A DNA stretch of 9,403 bases from Bacteroidales bacterium (GCA_016295245.1 JAEDLO010000063.1:1-9403); one strand, 5' to 3'. Positions 1-5,873 are shown, numbered from the stretch's first letter. The notes: a model not told the origin generated them from the sequence alone. Program-made: numbers and translations.

Positions 1-198
1 ATGGACTACAAGAGCTGTAAATATTACTCCCAGGGCTACTGCCTGAATGGCGAGAAGACGGCCAACGGGATGAACTATCCTTGCATCGAGCGCAACGACT
101 GCCCGGAGGTGACTAGAACTCACTTGAAGCTGCAATACGCCAAGCCGGAGATCCATTATCCCAAGCGCCCGTTATACAAGAAAACTTGCACCAAATGA
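1..198 (+). CDS. Small Cys-rich hypothetical protein (65 aa)
   Basis: An open frame starts at the first base of the window and ends at a TGA at 196-198. The ATG at base 1 could be the true start or an internal Met, because upstream sequence is missing. The product is small and basic, with Cys at residues 6, 14, 28, 34 and 63. The first four (C-x7-C-x13-C-x5-C) could form a small metal-binding or disulfide knuckle, but the pattern matches no zinc finger I can name. There is no signal peptide or membrane segment. The promoter for the next transcription unit overlaps its 3' end (-33-like TTG at 186-188, -7 box at 210-217), so this is probably the last gene of an upstream unit. I do not recognise a function. 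That the frame is coding is likely; the metal-binding idea is inference. Confidence 0.55.
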   Translation: MDYKSCKYYSQGYCLNGEKTANGMNYPCIERNDCPEVTRTHLKLQYAKPEIHYPKRPLYKKTCTK

Positions 199-217
199 GA
201 AAATTTGTATATCTTTG
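186..217 (+). promoter_or_regulatory. Bacteroidetes-type promoter, TTG-N21-TATCTTTG
   Basis: TATCTTTG at 210-217 is an exact match to the Bacteroidetes primary-sigma -7 consensus TAnnTTTG. A TTG at 186-188 lies 21 nt upstream, within the usual 19-21 nt spacing for the -33 TTTG element (it reads CTTG rather than TTTG). Transcription would start near 222, the first base of a GCTAAGAACA motif. The -33 half lies inside the end of the preceding gene. The likely target is the 86-aa gene at 396, through a leader of about 170 nt. Confidence 0.6.
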
Positions 218-221
218 TGGC

Positions 222-395
222 GCTAAGAACATATAACCGCCTATCTTCTGGCCGGAGACTGATAATCCAAACGGAAATATAGACGCTTGCCTCGCAATGG
301 GTGGCCACAGGGAAACTTGTGGCAGATATACGGCAGAAATGTTGTGTGTTCTTAGCAGCCCTAAAGCGAGGCATTTGTCGTAAATACAGTGTAAT
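222..395 (+). promoter_or_regulatory. Structured 5' leader of the 396 gene (possible RNA switch)
   Basis: The predicted transcript starts near 222 and reaches the ATG at 396 with no convincing gene between. Its first ten bases, GCTAAGAACA (222-231), are complementary to TGTTCTTAGC (347-356). That same anti-element, extended to 343-357, is perfectly complementary over 15 bp to 397-411, which covers the last two bases of the start codon and the next codons of the 396 gene. The two pairings exclude each other. A local hairpin GCCACA/TGTGGC (304-309 with 318-323) lies between them. The complementarity is directly visible. Switching between a start-codon-sequestering and a start-codon-free fold is inference. 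The same motifs could instead be protein operators. Confidence 0.4.
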
Positions 396-411
396 ATGCT
401 AAGAACACACA
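343..411. repeat. 15-bp perfect inverted repeat over a start codon
   Basis: Arms TGTGTGTTCTTAGCA (343-357) and TGCTAAGAACACACA (397-411) are perfect reverse complements separated by 39 nt. The right arm starts at the second base of the ATG at 396. A third copy of the core GCTAAGAACA is at 222-231 and a partial copy, TAAGAACAC, is at 779-787. Four occurrences in about 570 bp, in both orientations, suggest a specific binding site or an RNA pairing element. Confidence 0.75.
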
Positions 412-656
412 TCACCCGCACTCAGATCGCAGCAGCTGCGTCTGATGCCATCAGGGGCCTGTACCCGAATCTCGTCAATCTTCACGCACACACCGACGGC
501 TGGGGCCGTTGCCGCATCTGGGCCGAATGTCATCTCCCATCCGGAGAGAAGCAGAGGGCCGTCGCAAGGGGCAAAGGAGCCGCCACAGCCGTGCGTAACT
601 TCATCGACCGCATCAACGCCCAGCCGGAGCTCCGGAAGGCCGCTACGGCCCTCTGA
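396..656 (+). CDS. Small hypothetical protein (86 aa)
   Basis: The ATG at 396 is the only usable start: an in-frame stop lies at 381-383 and no later in-frame ATG exists. From about the fifth codon, codon choice is like that of the well-supported genes (many ATC, GCC, GGC, CGC). Overlapping frames (445-726 on +, 399-803 on -) look like shadows, and 445-726 would run through the hairpin at 687-720. The product is basic, with a His-rich stretch near residues 30-32 (HAH), a central segment GWGRCRIWAE and a helical C-terminal half (GKGAATAVRNFIDRI). I see no named domain; a small nucleic-acid-binding or regulatory protein is possible but unproven. Its start codon lies in the inverted repeat 343-411 and a stem-loop follows its stop, so it appears to be its own transcription unit. 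Confidence 0.6.
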   Translation: MLRTHITRTQIAAAASDAIRGLYPNLVNLHAHTDGWGRCRIWAECHLPSGEKQRAVARGKGAATAVRNFIDRINAQPELRKAATAL

Positions 657-686
657 TGCGCCTTCAGACAGATATCCACGATCATG

Positions 687-724
687 CAATAGCCGACATC
701 CGCAAGGGTGCCGGCTATTGTTAT
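687..724 (+). terminator. Stem-loop, probable terminator of the 396 gene
   Basis: CAATAGCCG (687-695) pairs perfectly with CGGCTATTG (712-720). After one A-C mismatch the stem continues as CATCC/GGGTG (697-701 with 706-710, one wobble), capped by a GCAA (GNRA-type) tetraloop at 702-705. It lies 30 nt after the TGA at 654-656. Only a weak T/A tract (TTATA) follows, so it may be an inefficient terminator or a 3'-end stabilising hairpin. Confidence 0.55.
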
Positions 725-840
725 AAACTAGCTGTTTTCGGCCGCCACAGAGGGCTGCAAAACGTGCTGATATTCTAGTAAGAACACGGGCAAATCGGAG
801 CAAAAACGCTCGAAAAAGGCCGAAAATAGACCGCTTTCCT

Positions 841-894
841 CGTTCAGTTCTGAACGATCAGAACTGAACAGAACTGAAAATCCAGTTCTGAACG
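841..894. repeat. CAGTTCTG/CAGAACTG cluster, left
   Basis: Four exact copies of an 8-mer: CAGTTCTG at 845-852, its complement CAGAACTG at 859-866 and 869-876, and CAGTTCTG at 883-890. Start-to-start spacings are 14, 10 and 14, so the cluster is symmetric (+ - - +). The first copy sits in an inverted repeat CGTTCAG-TT-CTGAACG (841-856). The central 10-bp spacing places those two copies on the same helix face. This suggests cooperative binding by a dimeric protein. Confidence 0.75.
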
Positions 895-985
895 AGCACT
901 CTTCCCCGCCTCCCCATCTCTTTTTTATCAAAAAGCAAATTTGAACTTTTGGACTTAACATAGTGGAAATCAGCGGGATGCACCC

Positions 986-1044
986 ATTTATTATTATATT
1001 TTTTTAATAAATAAGAGAGACCTTATAAAAAAGTATATATTTTG
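986..1044. other. A/T-rich segment between repeat clusters
   Basis: About 59 bases with only seven G/C, in a window that is otherwise G+C-rich. It lies between the left and right CAGTTCTG clusters. Such a block next to iterated protein sites is what a DNA-unwinding element of a replication origin looks like; it could equally be an A/T-rich promoter or spacer. A near -7 sequence (TATATTTTG, ending at 1044) has the wrong spacing for an exact TAnnTTTG match. Confidence 0.4.
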
Positions 1045-1093
1045 TGAACTTTAGAACTGACACCCCTTAACCCCTTATGTCTCAGTCCCTTGA

Positions 1094-1231
1094 ATCAGTT
1101 CTTAATCAGCACTAATCAGTTCTGAAGCCGATTTCTTCAGAACTGAAGTCCAGTTCTGTTCAGTTCAGAGCAATAGTGCTGAAAAAGTGCTTGAAAATCA
1201 GCGAGTTATCCGCGTCAGTTCTGAAGTTCTG
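1094..1231. repeat. CAGTTCTG/CAGAACTG cluster, right
   Basis: Exact copies at 1117-1124 (+), 1138-1145 (-), 1151-1158 (+) and 1216-1223 (+). Near copies are CAGTTCTT at 1096-1103, CAGTTCAG at 1161-1168 and AAGTTCTG at 1224-1231. ATCAG recurs with CAG starting at 1096, 1107 and 1117, about one helical turn apart. CAGTTCTGAAG (1117-1127) and CTTCAGAACTG (1135-1145) form a perfect 11-bp inverted repeat with a 7-nt loop. A further near copy, TAGAACTG, is at 1052-1059. The same word repeats in the left cluster, so one protein probably recognises both. Confidence 0.75.
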
Positions 1232-1333
1232 TAAAAATGCCAACTTTGACAAGGTGTGTCTCTGTTTCTGGGTGCAGAAAACTCCGGGAAAATGGCCGGA
1301 ATTCTTGGCCAAAATGGTAAATTTGTAGCATAA

Positions 1334-1379
1334 GTCTCAGTCCCACCAGGAGACAGGGGACAACGCTATCTTTGCATCA
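1334..1379 (+). promoter_or_regulatory. Promoter of the 1380 gene, predicted leaderless
   Basis: TATCTTTG at 1367-1374 exactly matches the Bacteroidetes -7 consensus, and the ATG at 1380 starts five bases after its last G, about where +1 is expected. The mRNA would therefore begin at or within a base or two of the start codon. No TTTG is seen at -33. That position instead holds GTCTCAGTCCC (1334-1344), also found at 1079-1089, followed by GAGAC (1350-1354) and GGGGAC (1356-1361), which can pair with GTCTC and GTCCC respectively. A promoter needing an activator or controlled by a repressor would explain a missing -33 and repeated sites. Confidence 0.6.
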
Positions 1380-1952
1380 ATGAAGTCAAACCAGGACATA
1401 CAGACAGCAGCGGTGAAGGTGCTTCCGTGTCTGAGGGAATTCATCCTCTGCGTCAACGGAGGCTCGGACATCATTACCCCCGGCCGCGAATCTAAGCTAT
1501 GGGGTATAGTCAAGATGCACCTGGACCTGGTACCTCCGGACTACAAGCCGGTGCCGGCCTCCGGATCCGACGACTGCATCCGCATCGCCATCTTCCGCAG
1601 CCACCGCCTTTGCTACAACCGGAACTCCCGCAAGTTCGAGCCAGGCAAGAAGCGGCCGAACCCCAATATCGTCGTCGATACCATCTGGCGCAACTACCTC
1701 AATCCGGTCGGCCAGGAAGCCGTGGCCTCTCATCTGATGCACACCTTCAAGCTCACCTACAGAAGTTATATGACAGGAGCCCTGGGGAACAACCCTGAGC
1801 TCAGTATCCATGACGCCATCTACTCCTTCTGCGAGCTGTATCACATCACCATGGAGAACATCACCTACGAGATGCTCCGCAAGGATTGGTTCCGCTTTAG
1901 AAAAAAACACGGGAGCACAAGTCCTGTCACTACTGAAAGCATTGATTTTTAA
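1380..1952 (+). CDS. Hypothetical protein, possible DNA-binding/regulatory (190 aa)
   Basis: The ATG at 1380 directly follows a -7 promoter box, which fixes the start; the stop is at 1950-1952. The protein is mixed alpha/beta, soluble and basic at its C-terminal side. Residues 60-105 hold a conserved-looking segment (CIRIAIFRS, then a basic stretch with KKRPNP). Residues 105-180 look helical, with FCELY near 150 and a C-terminal MLRKDWFRFRKKHG, whose clustered Arg/Lys/aromatic residues would suit nucleic-acid binding. I do not recognise a named family. Being next to the CAGTTCTG arrays makes a regulator, or an initiator acting on them, an attractive guess only. A run of seven A at 1901-1907 is a possible slippery site, but the -1 frame stops within about ten codons, so programmed frameshifting is unlikely. 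Confidence 0.75.
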   Translation: MKSNQDIQTAAVKVLPCLREFILCVNGGSDIITPGRESKLWGIVKMHLDLVPPDYKPVPASGSDDCIRIAIFRSHRLCYNRNSRKFEPGKKRPNPNIVVDTIWRNYLNPVGQEAVASHLMHTFKLTYRSYMTGALGNNPELSIHDAIYSFCELYHITMENITYEMLRKDWFRFRKKHGSTSPVTTESIDF

Positions 1953-2015
1953 TAAAATATCCCTCCCGAAAGGTCCCACATTTTCAGGGCGGAATCGGGG
2001 CAGAAGACGCAAGTT

Positions 2016-2396
2016 ATGAACGCAATATCCATCACATCCCACTTCGCTCTCATCGAGCCGACCAACGCGCTGCGCGACTATCTCCGGATGCAGCCGCTGA
2101 ACTACCTGCCCGTCGAGGCAACGGAGTTTTCGGCCGGCAGCCAGATAACCTTCGACCAGACGCCCGAAGAGGGCGAGTCCGGAACCATCTGGAGGCAGGA
2201 GCTGTCGCTGGTGACGGACAACCGGGAGGTGATGCCGTTCAATGGCCGCCGTATGTTCGTGGCCTTTTGGATGAGCGACGGCAGCCTCCGGCTCCTCGGC
2301 AACGCATCATCGGCGCCGCTCCTGAAGATTACTCCGTATGCCGGCGCATTTAAGCTCGAAGCGTCTTTCAGCAGCCTGGAGCCTCTTATATTATAG
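2016..2396 (+). CDS. Probable small virion protein, beta-rich (126 aa)
   Basis: ATG at 2016, stop at 2394-2396, with codon use like the capsid genes. No Shine-Dalgarno, as usual for this phylum. The sequence alternates hydrophobic and polar residues as in a beta-sandwich, with a WRQELSLV strand near 60-67, an FVAFWMSDGSLRLLGN hairpin near 86-101 and a C-terminal strand ending EPLIL. A 'DG.lRLLGn...P' turn followed by a closing strand resembles small structural proteins found beside capsid or tail genes in Bacteroidetes phages, where function is usually not assigned. It lies just upstream of the protease and capsid genes, so a head-completion or connector role is possible. That the gene is real is likely; the role is inferred from position. 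Confidence 0.7.
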   Translation: MNAISITSHFALIEPTNALRDYLRMQPLNYLPVEATEFSAGSQITFDQTPEEGESGTIWRQELSLVTDNREVMPFNGRRMFVAFWMSDGSLRLLGNASSAPLLKITPYAGAFKLEASFSSLEPLIL

Positions 2397-2430
2397 CCCT
2401 CGTGTCCTATCAGGAGTGCTCTGCAAGGCA

Positions 2431-2438
2431 TAATTTTG
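2431..2438 (+). promoter_or_regulatory. Possible -7 box upstream of the protease gene
   Basis: TAATTTTG at 2431-2438 fits TAnnTTTG and lies 16 nt before the ATG at 2455. No -33 TTTG is visible at the expected distance. The box sits in a 58-nt gap between genes, so a secondary promoter for the protease-capsid genes is possible but weakly supported. Confidence 0.3.
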
Positions 2439-2454
2439 CTGAAAATTCAAGATT

Positions 2455-3306
2455 ATGCCTACGTCAGACATCAAAATACTCTTCCTCGCAACCGTACCTC
2501 AGCACGCGGCTGCTTCACATCTCGTGATAATCGAGGATCAAGGCCAGAAGCCGTACAGGGAGTGCGTGGTAGTACCACCTGACCGCTGCCTTTCCTATCC
2601 ATCAAGCTTCTTGGATCCGAACATCCCTGACGGGTCCATCGCCTTCCATCCGATTCTGGGCGAAATCACCTACCAGTCGTACTGGCGCTTCTCGACCAAG
2701 CAGTTCATTGCCGACATCAAGGCCGCTGACGAGAACCCTGCCATCACGGCCCACCTCATCTACGTGGACTCTTGCGGCGGTGAAGCCTTCGGATGCCACG
2801 AGGCCTTTCTTGCCGTCAAGGATCTGACCAAGCCTGTATATGCCTTCGTCGAGTCGATAGCAGCTTCCGCCGGTTATTACCTTGCTGCAGCAGCTGACAA
2901 GATCTTCGTATCTTCTATCTTCTCGGAGATAGGCAGCATAGGCGTGATGTGCACCTTCTACGACTATGACGGCTACTACAAGCAGGAAGGCATAGAGAAG
3001 AAGACTCTTCTCAGCAACTACTCACCGCTCAAGAACAAGGTCATCAATGACGCCGCCAAGGGTGACGGAGATGAATACATCAGAAGATTCCTGGATCCGA
3101 TGGCTCTCCAGTTCATCGATGACGTCAAATCCGTGCGCAAGGATCTGAGCGAGGATGCCCAGAAAGGAGAAATCTACTACAGCCCCGAGGCCCAGTCTGC
3201 CGCTCTCATTGACGGGCAGTACACGCTGGATGAGGTGCTGGAGATGCTCCGCAATGAAGTAGAAAAAACAAGTCCATCCGTAGATATTAACTCATTAAAT
3301 CTTTAA
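2455..3306 (+). CDS. S49 (SppA/ClpP-fold) family prohead protease (283 aa)
   Basis: A serine peptidase expected to mature the prohead by cutting scaffold and capsid segments. The S49/ClpP-fold signature is clear: DSCGG at residues 105-109 corresponds to the DSPGG-type oxyanion-loop motif, ESIAASAGYYLAAAADKI (133-150) carries the presumed nucleophile Ser138, and SEIGSIGVM (157-165) is the following conserved strand. K193 in SPLKNK lies about 55 residues after Ser138 and is the likely general base of a Ser-Lys dyad, as in bacterial SppA. There is no signal peptide or transmembrane segment, which fits a phage enzyme and not a membrane SppA. Length is within the usual phage S49 range. The major capsid gene starts four bases after its stop, the classical protease-capsid pairing. 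The Pro-to-Cys change in DSPGG is a mild oddity. Confidence 0.92.
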   Translation: MPTSDIKILFLATVPQHAAASHLVIIEDQGQKPYRECVVVPPDRCLSYPSSFLDPNIPDGSIAFHPILGEITYQSYWRFSTKQFIADIKAADENPAITAHLIYVDSCGGEAFGCHEAFLAVKDLTKPVYAFVESIAASAGYYLAAAADKIFVSSIFSEIGSIGVMCTFYDYDGYYKQEGIEKKTLLSNYSPLKNKVINDAAKGDGDEYIRRFLDPMALQFIDDVKSVRKDLSEDAQKGEIYYSPEAQSAALIDGQYTLDEVLEMLRNEVEKTSPSVDINSLNL

Positions 3307-3310
3307 CACA

Positions 3311-5236
3311 ATGAACAAATTCGTACAGCGTCTTGTGGCCATAGTCGCAGCACTTGGTCTCAAGAGCAAGTTCGACGCGAAGGAGCTCACCAAGGAAGAT
3401 CAGGCAGCCCTCATCGAGGCCTACAACAAGGCTCACGGCGAGCAGGCGTTTGCAACTGACTTCGAAGCCTACCAGAAAGAGCAGGCTGCACAGGCATCTC
3501 AGCAGGAGGCTATCTCCAGCACGCTTGCACAGCTCGCAGGCATAGCCGGTGTTCCTGAGGGGAGCGAGCAGACTCCGGAGGGACTTGCTCAGATCCTTGC
3601 GAGCGTCAATGCTCTCAAGACCAGCCTTGACGAGGCAAAGGCCAACATCGACAAGCTCGCCAAGCAGGCAGCTCCTGCAGCACCATCCGGGAACGTAGTA
3701 TCCGTTCCATCAGTGACCGGTGCACACACTCCTGGATTCGCTTTCGGCATCCAGAACCCTCTCTTTGCCACCACCAAGCGTTACAACGCCATCCTGGTGA
3801 GTGGACGTATCGACGGCACCGCCAGCCGCAAGGACCGCGAGCAGCTGGAGGCTGATTTCGGTCAGTACTCCGAGTCTCTCTCCGCACGCTACAACGAGCT
3901 CCGCAAGAGCGGCCAGCTCGCACAGCTGAAGAAGCAGGCCAAGGTGGACTATTCCGCCCTCACCTCTGACACCGAGATCGGAACCCGTCAGCTTACCATC
4001 CGTCAGGATATGGTGATTGCCCGCATCGTGGCTCTGCCTACCCTCGCAGGCATCTTCGACACCGTGTCCAACGTACAGAGCGGACAGGTGCTCACCAACG
4101 TCCTCTTCTCCGAGGTATCTCAGGCCTACCAGGCAGGTGAGGTCTTCAAGGGCGACGTCAAGATCCAGCCGGAGAAGGCCTATGTTCACAAGGCAATGGC
4201 CAAGCTCCGCTTCGAGGATATGTCTGCCCTTGAGCACGCATATCTGAACTACCTGAACAGGGAAGGCTCAGATCCTGTGAAGTGGACTCTGCTTGAGTGG
4301 ATCATCCTCCAGATCGCAACCATCATCAACAACGAGCGCAACCAGCGTTCAATCGTAGGTTGCTACGTTCCTCCTGTAGCAGGAGAGGCAGGACACACCA
4401 ACTTCGCATCCACCGGTATCCTTCACAGGCTCATCGGCCTCGTAGAGGAGAACAAGGTGATGCCGTTCACCGACGAGGAGCTCGCTGACTTCGACTCCAC
4501 CAACATCGGCGATGTGCTCATCTACTTCGTGAAGAAGATGTCCACCCGCCGCTCCGACTACAAGTCCTTCACCATCTACCTGAGCGCAGCTCACAGAGCC
4601 ATGTTCAAGGAGTGGTACCGTAACAAGTACGGCAAGGACACCGACTTTGCCGGAGTGAACGACCTCGTGCCTAACTACGAGGTAGCCATCAAGTGGGTGC
4701 CGTTCATGGGCAACCTCAAGTTCATCTTCGCCACCGTTGCAGGCAATGCATTCCTGCTCCAGAACGTACCTGGCGAGGAGTACAACAACATCTTCGAGCG
4801 TCATCTCGAGGAGGTCATCACTGCTTCCTACTGGAAGGAGGGTGCCGCCTTCGGATTCGCCGGAGAGCAGTTCAAGAACAGGGAGGAACTCCTGAAGAAC
4901 AACGGCCGCAACCAGTTCGTCTTCACCAACTGGCCTGTCATCACGGCAGCTGCAGACGCAACCACCGTTGACGTGGAAGCTGAAGACCTCGAGGACCTCG
5001 GATTCCTCATCAAGACTTCGGCCAACACCAAGTCCACTGTCCTCACCGACATCCTCAATGCCAAGGAGGGCGTTGTCTATCGCATCGAGTGCGGCTCAAT
5101 GAGCAATGCAACTACCATCTCCAAGGCCGGTAAGTTCGACCAGGTTGATGCTTGGACTCCTGTAGCAGTGGGCAGCTACATCAAGCTGTACTGGGATGCC
5201 AAGAAGGGCAAGTTCTTCGAAGTATCTCGCGGTTAA
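3311..5236 (+). CDS. Major capsid protein with fused N-terminal scaffold-like region (641 aa)
   Basis: Forms the phage shell. Three parts are visible. Residues 1-125 are helical and rich in A, Q, E and K, ending in a flexible APAAPSG linker; this resembles a scaffold/delta region removed by the adjacent protease. Residues 140-545 form the large core, with an arm-like start, a long helix near 325-345 and a late hydrophobic strand block (KFIFATVAGNAFLLQNV, 470-486), compatible with an HK97-type fold. Residues 550-641 look like a separate beta domain (VVYRIECG near 588, YIKLYWD near 623, FFEVSRG at the end). At 641 aa it is much longer than a typical 300-400 aa HK97-type capsid protein. Codon choice is strongly biased (AAG, CTC, ATC, GAG), as expected for an abundant product. 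The capsid call rests on position after the protease, size and composition; domain limits are estimates. Confidence 0.85.
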   Translation: MNKFVQRLVAIVAALGLKSKFDAKELTKEDQAALIEAYNKAHGEQAFATDFEAYQKEQAAQASQQEAISSTLAQLAGIAGVPEGSEQTPEGLAQILASVNALKTSLDEAKANIDKLAKQAAPAAPSGNVVSVPSVTGAHTPGFAFGIQNPLFATTKRYNAILVSGRIDGTASRKDREQLEADFGQYSESLSARYNELRKSGQLAQLKKQAKVDYSALTSDTEIGTRQLTIRQDMVIARIVALPTLAGIFDTVSNVQSGQVLTNVLFSEVSQAYQAGEVFKGDVKIQPEKAYVHKAMAKLRFEDMSALEHAYLNYLNREGSDPVKWTLLEWIILQIATIINNERNQRSIVGCYVPPVAGEAGHTNFASTGILHRLIGLVEENKVMPFTDEELADFDSTNIGDVLIYFVKKMSTRRSDYKSFTIYLSAAHRAMFKEWYRNKYGKDTDFAGVNDLVPNYEVAIKWVPFMGNLKFIFATVAGNAFLLQNVPGEEYNNIFERHLEEVITASYWKEGAAFGFAGEQFKNREELLKNNGRNQFVFTNWPVITAAADATTVDVEAEDLEDLGFLIKTSANTKSTVLTDILNAKEGVVYRIECGSMSNATTISKAGKFDQVDAWTPVAVGSYIKLYWDAKKGKFFEVSRG

Positions 5237-5241
5237 TCATC

Positions 5242-5259
5242 GGAGGGCTTCGGCCCTCC
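5242..5259 (+). terminator. UUCG-capped hairpin after the capsid gene
   Basis: GGAGGGC (5242-5248) and GCCCTCC (5253-5259) form a perfect 7-bp stem closed by a TTCG tetraloop, six bases after the capsid stop codon. C(UUCG)G is an exceptionally stable RNA loop. No T-run follows (CTTAAAA), so it is a poor intrinsic terminator. It more likely protects the capsid mRNA 3' end, or causes pausing and partial termination that lowers expression of the next gene. Confidence 0.7.
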
Positions 5260-5279
5260 CTTAAAACCTTACGATTATT

Positions 5280-5810
5280 ATGATCAAAGTACCTAACATC
5301 ACCGCTGTTTCCGACCTCGAATCCGCTGGCAAGAGGATTTACAACCGTATCCATCTCATCCTTGAGGAGGACGTTGACCTCTCTGCAGGCGAGCCGGAAG
5401 TGACCGTATCAGATGTAGCCCGCACCATGGGCGCGCTGAAACTGAAGGAAGGTGCTGCCATCGCTCACTTTGATTTTGCCAAATTCACCGCAGCCGCTAC
5501 CTCCCAGGGAAGCAACGGCGATGTGACCACCGAGGTCACGAATGCTCTCACCGGCACCCTTGCCGGAGACAGGATTGAAATTGACAATTTCATCGAGAAC
5601 TATCACGGCAAAGCCTTCTATATCGTGGTCAGCGACCGCATCAACGGAAAGCAGTACATCTATGGCCGCCCTCGCTGCCCGTACTACTTCACCGACCACG
5701 ACAAGAAGAAGAACTCGGACAACTCCAGCTGCGACGTAACGTTCAGCTCGCCGTTCCCGTTCCAGCCACTTGAGTACCTCGGCTCCGTCGAGGCCGCTCC
5801 AGCCGCCTAA
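5280..5810 (+). CDS. Probable phage structural protein (176 aa)
   Basis: ATG at 5280, 43 bases after the capsid stop and beyond a UUCG hairpin; stop at 5808-5810. The protein is acidic at first (LEEDVDLSAGE near 27-37) and beta-rich in the second half, with strands such as HGKAFYIVVSDRING (109-122) and QYIYGRPRCPYYF. It ends in a Pro/Ala tail (VEAAPAA). There are no membrane segments. Small beta-rich proteins right after the capsid gene are often decoration, head-completion or tail-tube proteins. The 'FYIVV.DrINGKqYIYG' hairpin suits a tube or decoration role, but I cannot name a family. It is the last gene before a strong terminator, so capsid-module transcription probably ends here. Confidence 0.75.
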   Translation: MIKVPNITAVSDLESAGKRIYNRIHLILEEDVDLSAGEPEVTVSDVARTMGALKLKEGAAIAHFDFAKFTAAATSQGSNGDVTTEVTNALTGTLAGDRIEIDNFIENYHGKAFYIVVSDRINGKQYIYGRPRCPYYFTDHDKKKNSDNSSCDVTFSSPFPFQPLEYLGSVEAAPAA

Positions 5811-5827
5811 ACGGCTTTTCCTTGCAG

Positions 5828-5856
5828 CAGGGCCGCCATACGACGGCCCTGTTTTT
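5828..5856 (+). terminator. Rho-independent terminator of the capsid module
   Basis: CAGGGCCG (5828-5835) pairs perfectly with CGGCCCTG (5844-5851) around an 8-nt loop and is followed at once by TTTTT (5852-5856). It lies 17 bases after the TAA at 5808-5810. A G+C-rich 8-bp stem plus a T-run is the textbook intrinsic form. It separates the capsid genes from the packaging genes. Confidence 0.88.
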
Positions 5857-5873
5857 CAATAAATAGAATTCCT

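Larger units (their letters stand above)
657..1379. other. Gene-free regulatory region
   Basis: No convincing gene in about 720 bases. It holds the hairpin at 687-720, two clusters of CAGTTCTG/CAGAACTG repeats (841-894 and 1094-1231), a nearly pure A/T segment (986-1044), two copies of GTCTCAGTCCC (1079-1089 and 1334-1344) and a -7 box at 1367-1374. A minus-strand frame at 728-961 overlaps the repeats, and its protein resembles no known family. The layout of clustered short repeats around an A/T-rich block is typical of phage operator/immunity regions and of iteron-type replication origins. Sequence alone does not decide between them. Confidence 0.6.

Noticed and set aside
445..726. 93-aa + frame overlapping the 396 gene
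   Set aside because: Ser/Pro/Arg-rich product typical of a shifted G+C-rich frame; it runs through the 687-720 stem-loop.
399..803. 134-aa minus-strand frame opposite the 396 gene
   Set aside because: It crosses the terminator-like hairpin at 687-720. The + frame 396-656 has the codon pattern of the neighbouring genes, and no minus-strand promoter box is visible.
728..961. 77-aa minus-strand frame in the intergenic region
   Set aside because: It coincides with the CAGTTCTG repeats, has no promoter on the minus strand, and gives a low-complexity product unlike a known protein.
841..1231. CRISPR array
   Set aside because: Repeats are only 8-11 bp, occur in both orientations and have irregular short spacing, unlike 24-37 bp direct repeats with uniform spacers.
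1238..1321. 27-codon frame starting at the ATG at 1238
   Set aside because: Too short, no promoter or conserved feature, and it lies in the regulatory region.
1899..1907. A-AAA-AAA slippery run as a programmed -1 frameshift site in the 1380 gene
   Set aside because: The -1 frame stops within about ten codons and yields no meaningful extension.
1497..2042. 181-aa minus-strand frame opposite the 1380 gene
   Set aside because: Shadow of a G+C-rich gene; the + frame has a promoter, a good start and a plausible protein.
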